A stretch of 5,823 nt of DNA from an uncultured Akkermansia sp. (GTDB lineage: Bacteria > Verrucomicrobiota > Verrucomicrobiia > Verrucomicrobiales > Akkermansiaceae): NCBI GenBank assembly GCA_904501955.1, contig CAJGCY010000152.1, positions 1 through 5,823 on the forward strand, in the 5' to 3' direction. Positions 5,618 to 5,823 of the stretch are shown one piece after another. Under the pieces are notes generated by a model. It had not been told where the DNA came from and did no database searches. It saw nothing but the letters and a program-made list of their open reading frames with translations. The position numbers and the translations under genes are program-made. Each line of letters opens with the position of its first letter. Position 1 is the stretch's first letter.

Positions 5618-5764
5618 CGATAAATCGGAAGTTGAAGGGGGGGATGATGGGGGAATTTTTGCGAGCGTCAGCGAGCGGAATTCGGAGCCCCGTGAAGCGG
5701 GGCGAAAGTACAATAGCCCAAGGCAAGCCGCGTAGCGGCGCAGCCTTGGGTATGGTGAAAAAAT
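5618..5764 (-). repeat. Structured intergenic repeat, right copy of an inverted pair
   Basis: Read on the minus strand this repeats 1-133 in the same order: T6 tract, CCCAAGGC compound hairpin (outer 5717-5724 with 5743-5750, inner 5727-5731 with 5735-5739), CCCCG hairpin (5687-5692 with 5698-5703), two heptamers (5661-5667 and 5671-5677) and the shared 17-base end (5618-5634). Differences cluster in hairpin loops, in the 3-base heptamer spacer and in the stretch before the shared end. There this copy is 15 bases longer and includes a G7 run (5637-5643). The second stem survives despite changed loop bases. Confidence 0.85.
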
Positions 5765-5779
5765 GAAATTGAGCCCGGA

Positions 5780-5804
5780 GCGACGGAGCGTTAGCGACGC
5801 AGCG
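5780..5804 (+). repeat. Tandem GCGACGGAGCG / GCGACGCAGCG pair at the window edge
   Basis: Two 11-base units differing at one position (5780-5790 and 5794-5804) are separated by TTA. The unit-3-base-unit plan copies the heptamer pair of the adjacent repeat (GCGAGCG, TCA, GCGAGCG). It is probably the start of a further repetitive element running out of the window. No gene can be seen in the last 59 bases. Confidence 0.5.
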
Positions 5805-5823
5805 TAGGCCGACAGATAATGGC

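Noticed and set aside
1..5764. Composite transposon bounded by the inverted repeats
   Set aside because: No transposase lies inside, and the segment holds housekeeping-type genes (RNase D, gamma-carbonic anhydrase). The repeat looks like a dispersed intergenic element instead.

Overview
The window looks like bacterial chromosome, most plausibly from Akkermansia or a close verrucomicrobial relative. This placement rests on the style of the GC-rich intergenic repeats (a CCCAAGGC hairpin, a CCCCGC hairpin and tandem GCGAGCG units), the lack of clear Shine-Dalgarno sequences, and the gene families present. It was not confirmed by any search. Most genes sit around 60-65% GC in hand-counted lines, but the first gene is much poorer in GC, at 38-45%.

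Layout: (1) Positions 1-133 are a structured repeat whose inverted partner lies at 5618-5764, so the window is almost exactly bounded by an inverted pair. (2) Positions 198-322 and 1646-1770 are two copies of a 125-bp direct repeat (121 of 125 bases identical, no indels). Between them lies one low-GC gene for a Fic-domain enzyme with an N-terminal self-inhibition motif and a C-terminal winged helix, preceded by a good promoter overlapped by a 7-bp dyad. (3) A gamma-carbonic-anhydrase-type hexapeptide-repeat protein is on the minus strand, convergent with fic. (4) A 97-bp divergent promoter region follows. (5) A plus-strand cluster encodes ribonuclease D, an unrecognised single-membrane-anchor protein containing a G8 tract, and a polytopic GtrII-like glucosyltransferase, with gaps of 19 and 4 bases. 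(6) The right-hand inverted repeat copy and the start of another GCGAC-type repeat close the window.

The carbonic anhydrase homologue and RNase D look like ordinary housekeeping genes. The fic unit looks like an acquired cassette, judging from its composition, its bracketing by near-identical direct repeats and its own promoter. The hypothetical protein and the GtrII-like protein are probably translated together and may take part in cell-surface glycan modification. Slippage in the G8 tract would truncate the first and might reduce the second. No tRNA, rRNA, CRISPR array, transposase or integrase is visible. The strongest leads are the direct-repeat-bracketed fic cassette with its putative operator, the structured inverted repeat family, and the possible contingency tract ahead of the glycosyltransferase.
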